Below, piece by piece: positions 24,736 to 24,844 of a stretch of 24,844 nt of DNA. The translations under genes were made by a program, and so were the position numbers. The DNA comes from Candidatus Sumerlaeota bacterium (GTDB lineage Bacteria; Sumerlaeota; Sumerlaeia; JADFCT01), in contig JAPLSP010000138.1 of the NCBI GenBank assembly GCA_026398575.1, positions 1 through 24,844 of the forward strand. The letters are read 5' to 3'. The notes beneath the pieces were generated by a model that worked only from the letters and a program-made list of their open reading frames with translations, was not told where the DNA came from and made no database searches. How positions within the stretch are numbered: the stretch's first letter is position 1; every line of letters begins with the position of its first letter.

Positions 24736-24844
24736 TTGAGTCATGCGCGTGGGATGCGCCGTTTTTTCGAGAAGACCTGGCGGCTCAACGCGCGCGGGGA
24801 GATGAAAAGAAGCGGTATGGAATTTTTATCCGTAGAAAAAAGCG
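24736..24844 (+). CDS. Possible partial gene running off the window edge
   Basis: From a TTG at 24736 (or ATG at 24754) a frame stays open to the end of the window, giving a short basic peptide (RRFFEKTWRLNARGEMKRSG). A possible promoter lies just upstream. The piece is too short to recognise and may be spurious. Confidence 0.25.
   Translation, partial: MSHARGMRRFFEKTWRLNARGEMKRSGMEFLSVEKS

Overview
The window looks like chromosomal DNA from a GC-rich, uncultured, Gram-negative bacterium. LpxB (lipid A synthesis), Tat-exported Gfo/Idh/MocA oxidoreductases, a Tat-exported sugar phosphate isomerase-like protein and very large secreted proteins joining a hydrazine-synthase-alpha-like propeller, haem sites and a formylglycine-generating-enzyme (FGE) fold are the mix seen in Planctomycetes, Lentisphaerae, Hydrogenedentes or Sumerlaeota lineages. 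That placement is inference; no rRNA or other firm marker is present.

Left part, minus strand (44-6160): an exported coiled-coil protein of unknown function with three tandem ~46-residue repeats; prmC (release factor glutamine methyltransferase); a cytoplasmic Gfo/Idh/MocA oxidoreductase; and thiC (thiamine pyrimidine synthesis) behind a TPP riboswitch. Centre, plus strand: mutL; a GnnA-like oxidoreductase overlapping lpxB (lipid A); and a small AT-richer MNT nucleotidyltransferase/HepT toxin-antitoxin pair attached to the end of lpxB. Right part, plus strand (11619-24615): a cluster of exported proteins in the order Tat Gfo/Idh, giant propeller-cytochrome-FGE protein A, second Tat Gfo/Idh, HEAT-repeat protein, giant protein B (paralogue of A), Tat sugar phosphate isomerase/epimerase-like TIM barrel. 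These plausibly form one periplasmic sugar or glycan-related redox module of unknown substrate. Copy A carries a single in-frame TAG where copy B has CAG, with no other visible decay.

The most unusual property is the density of short tandem repeats with fixed unit length. Strict 7-bp repeats (CAATCNN, GTTCCGC, GGAACTC and GGGGTCA families) sit in frame inside prmC, mutL and both giant genes, mostly at inter-domain linkers, where 21 bp encode a repeating heptapeptide. Intergenic regions carry other families: 25-bp hairpin repeats with covarying stems at two loci 20 kb apart, GTCCACC nonamers, 13-bp and 10-bp arrays, and several strong palindromes. No rRNA, tRNA, CRISPR array or intact insertion sequence was seen.
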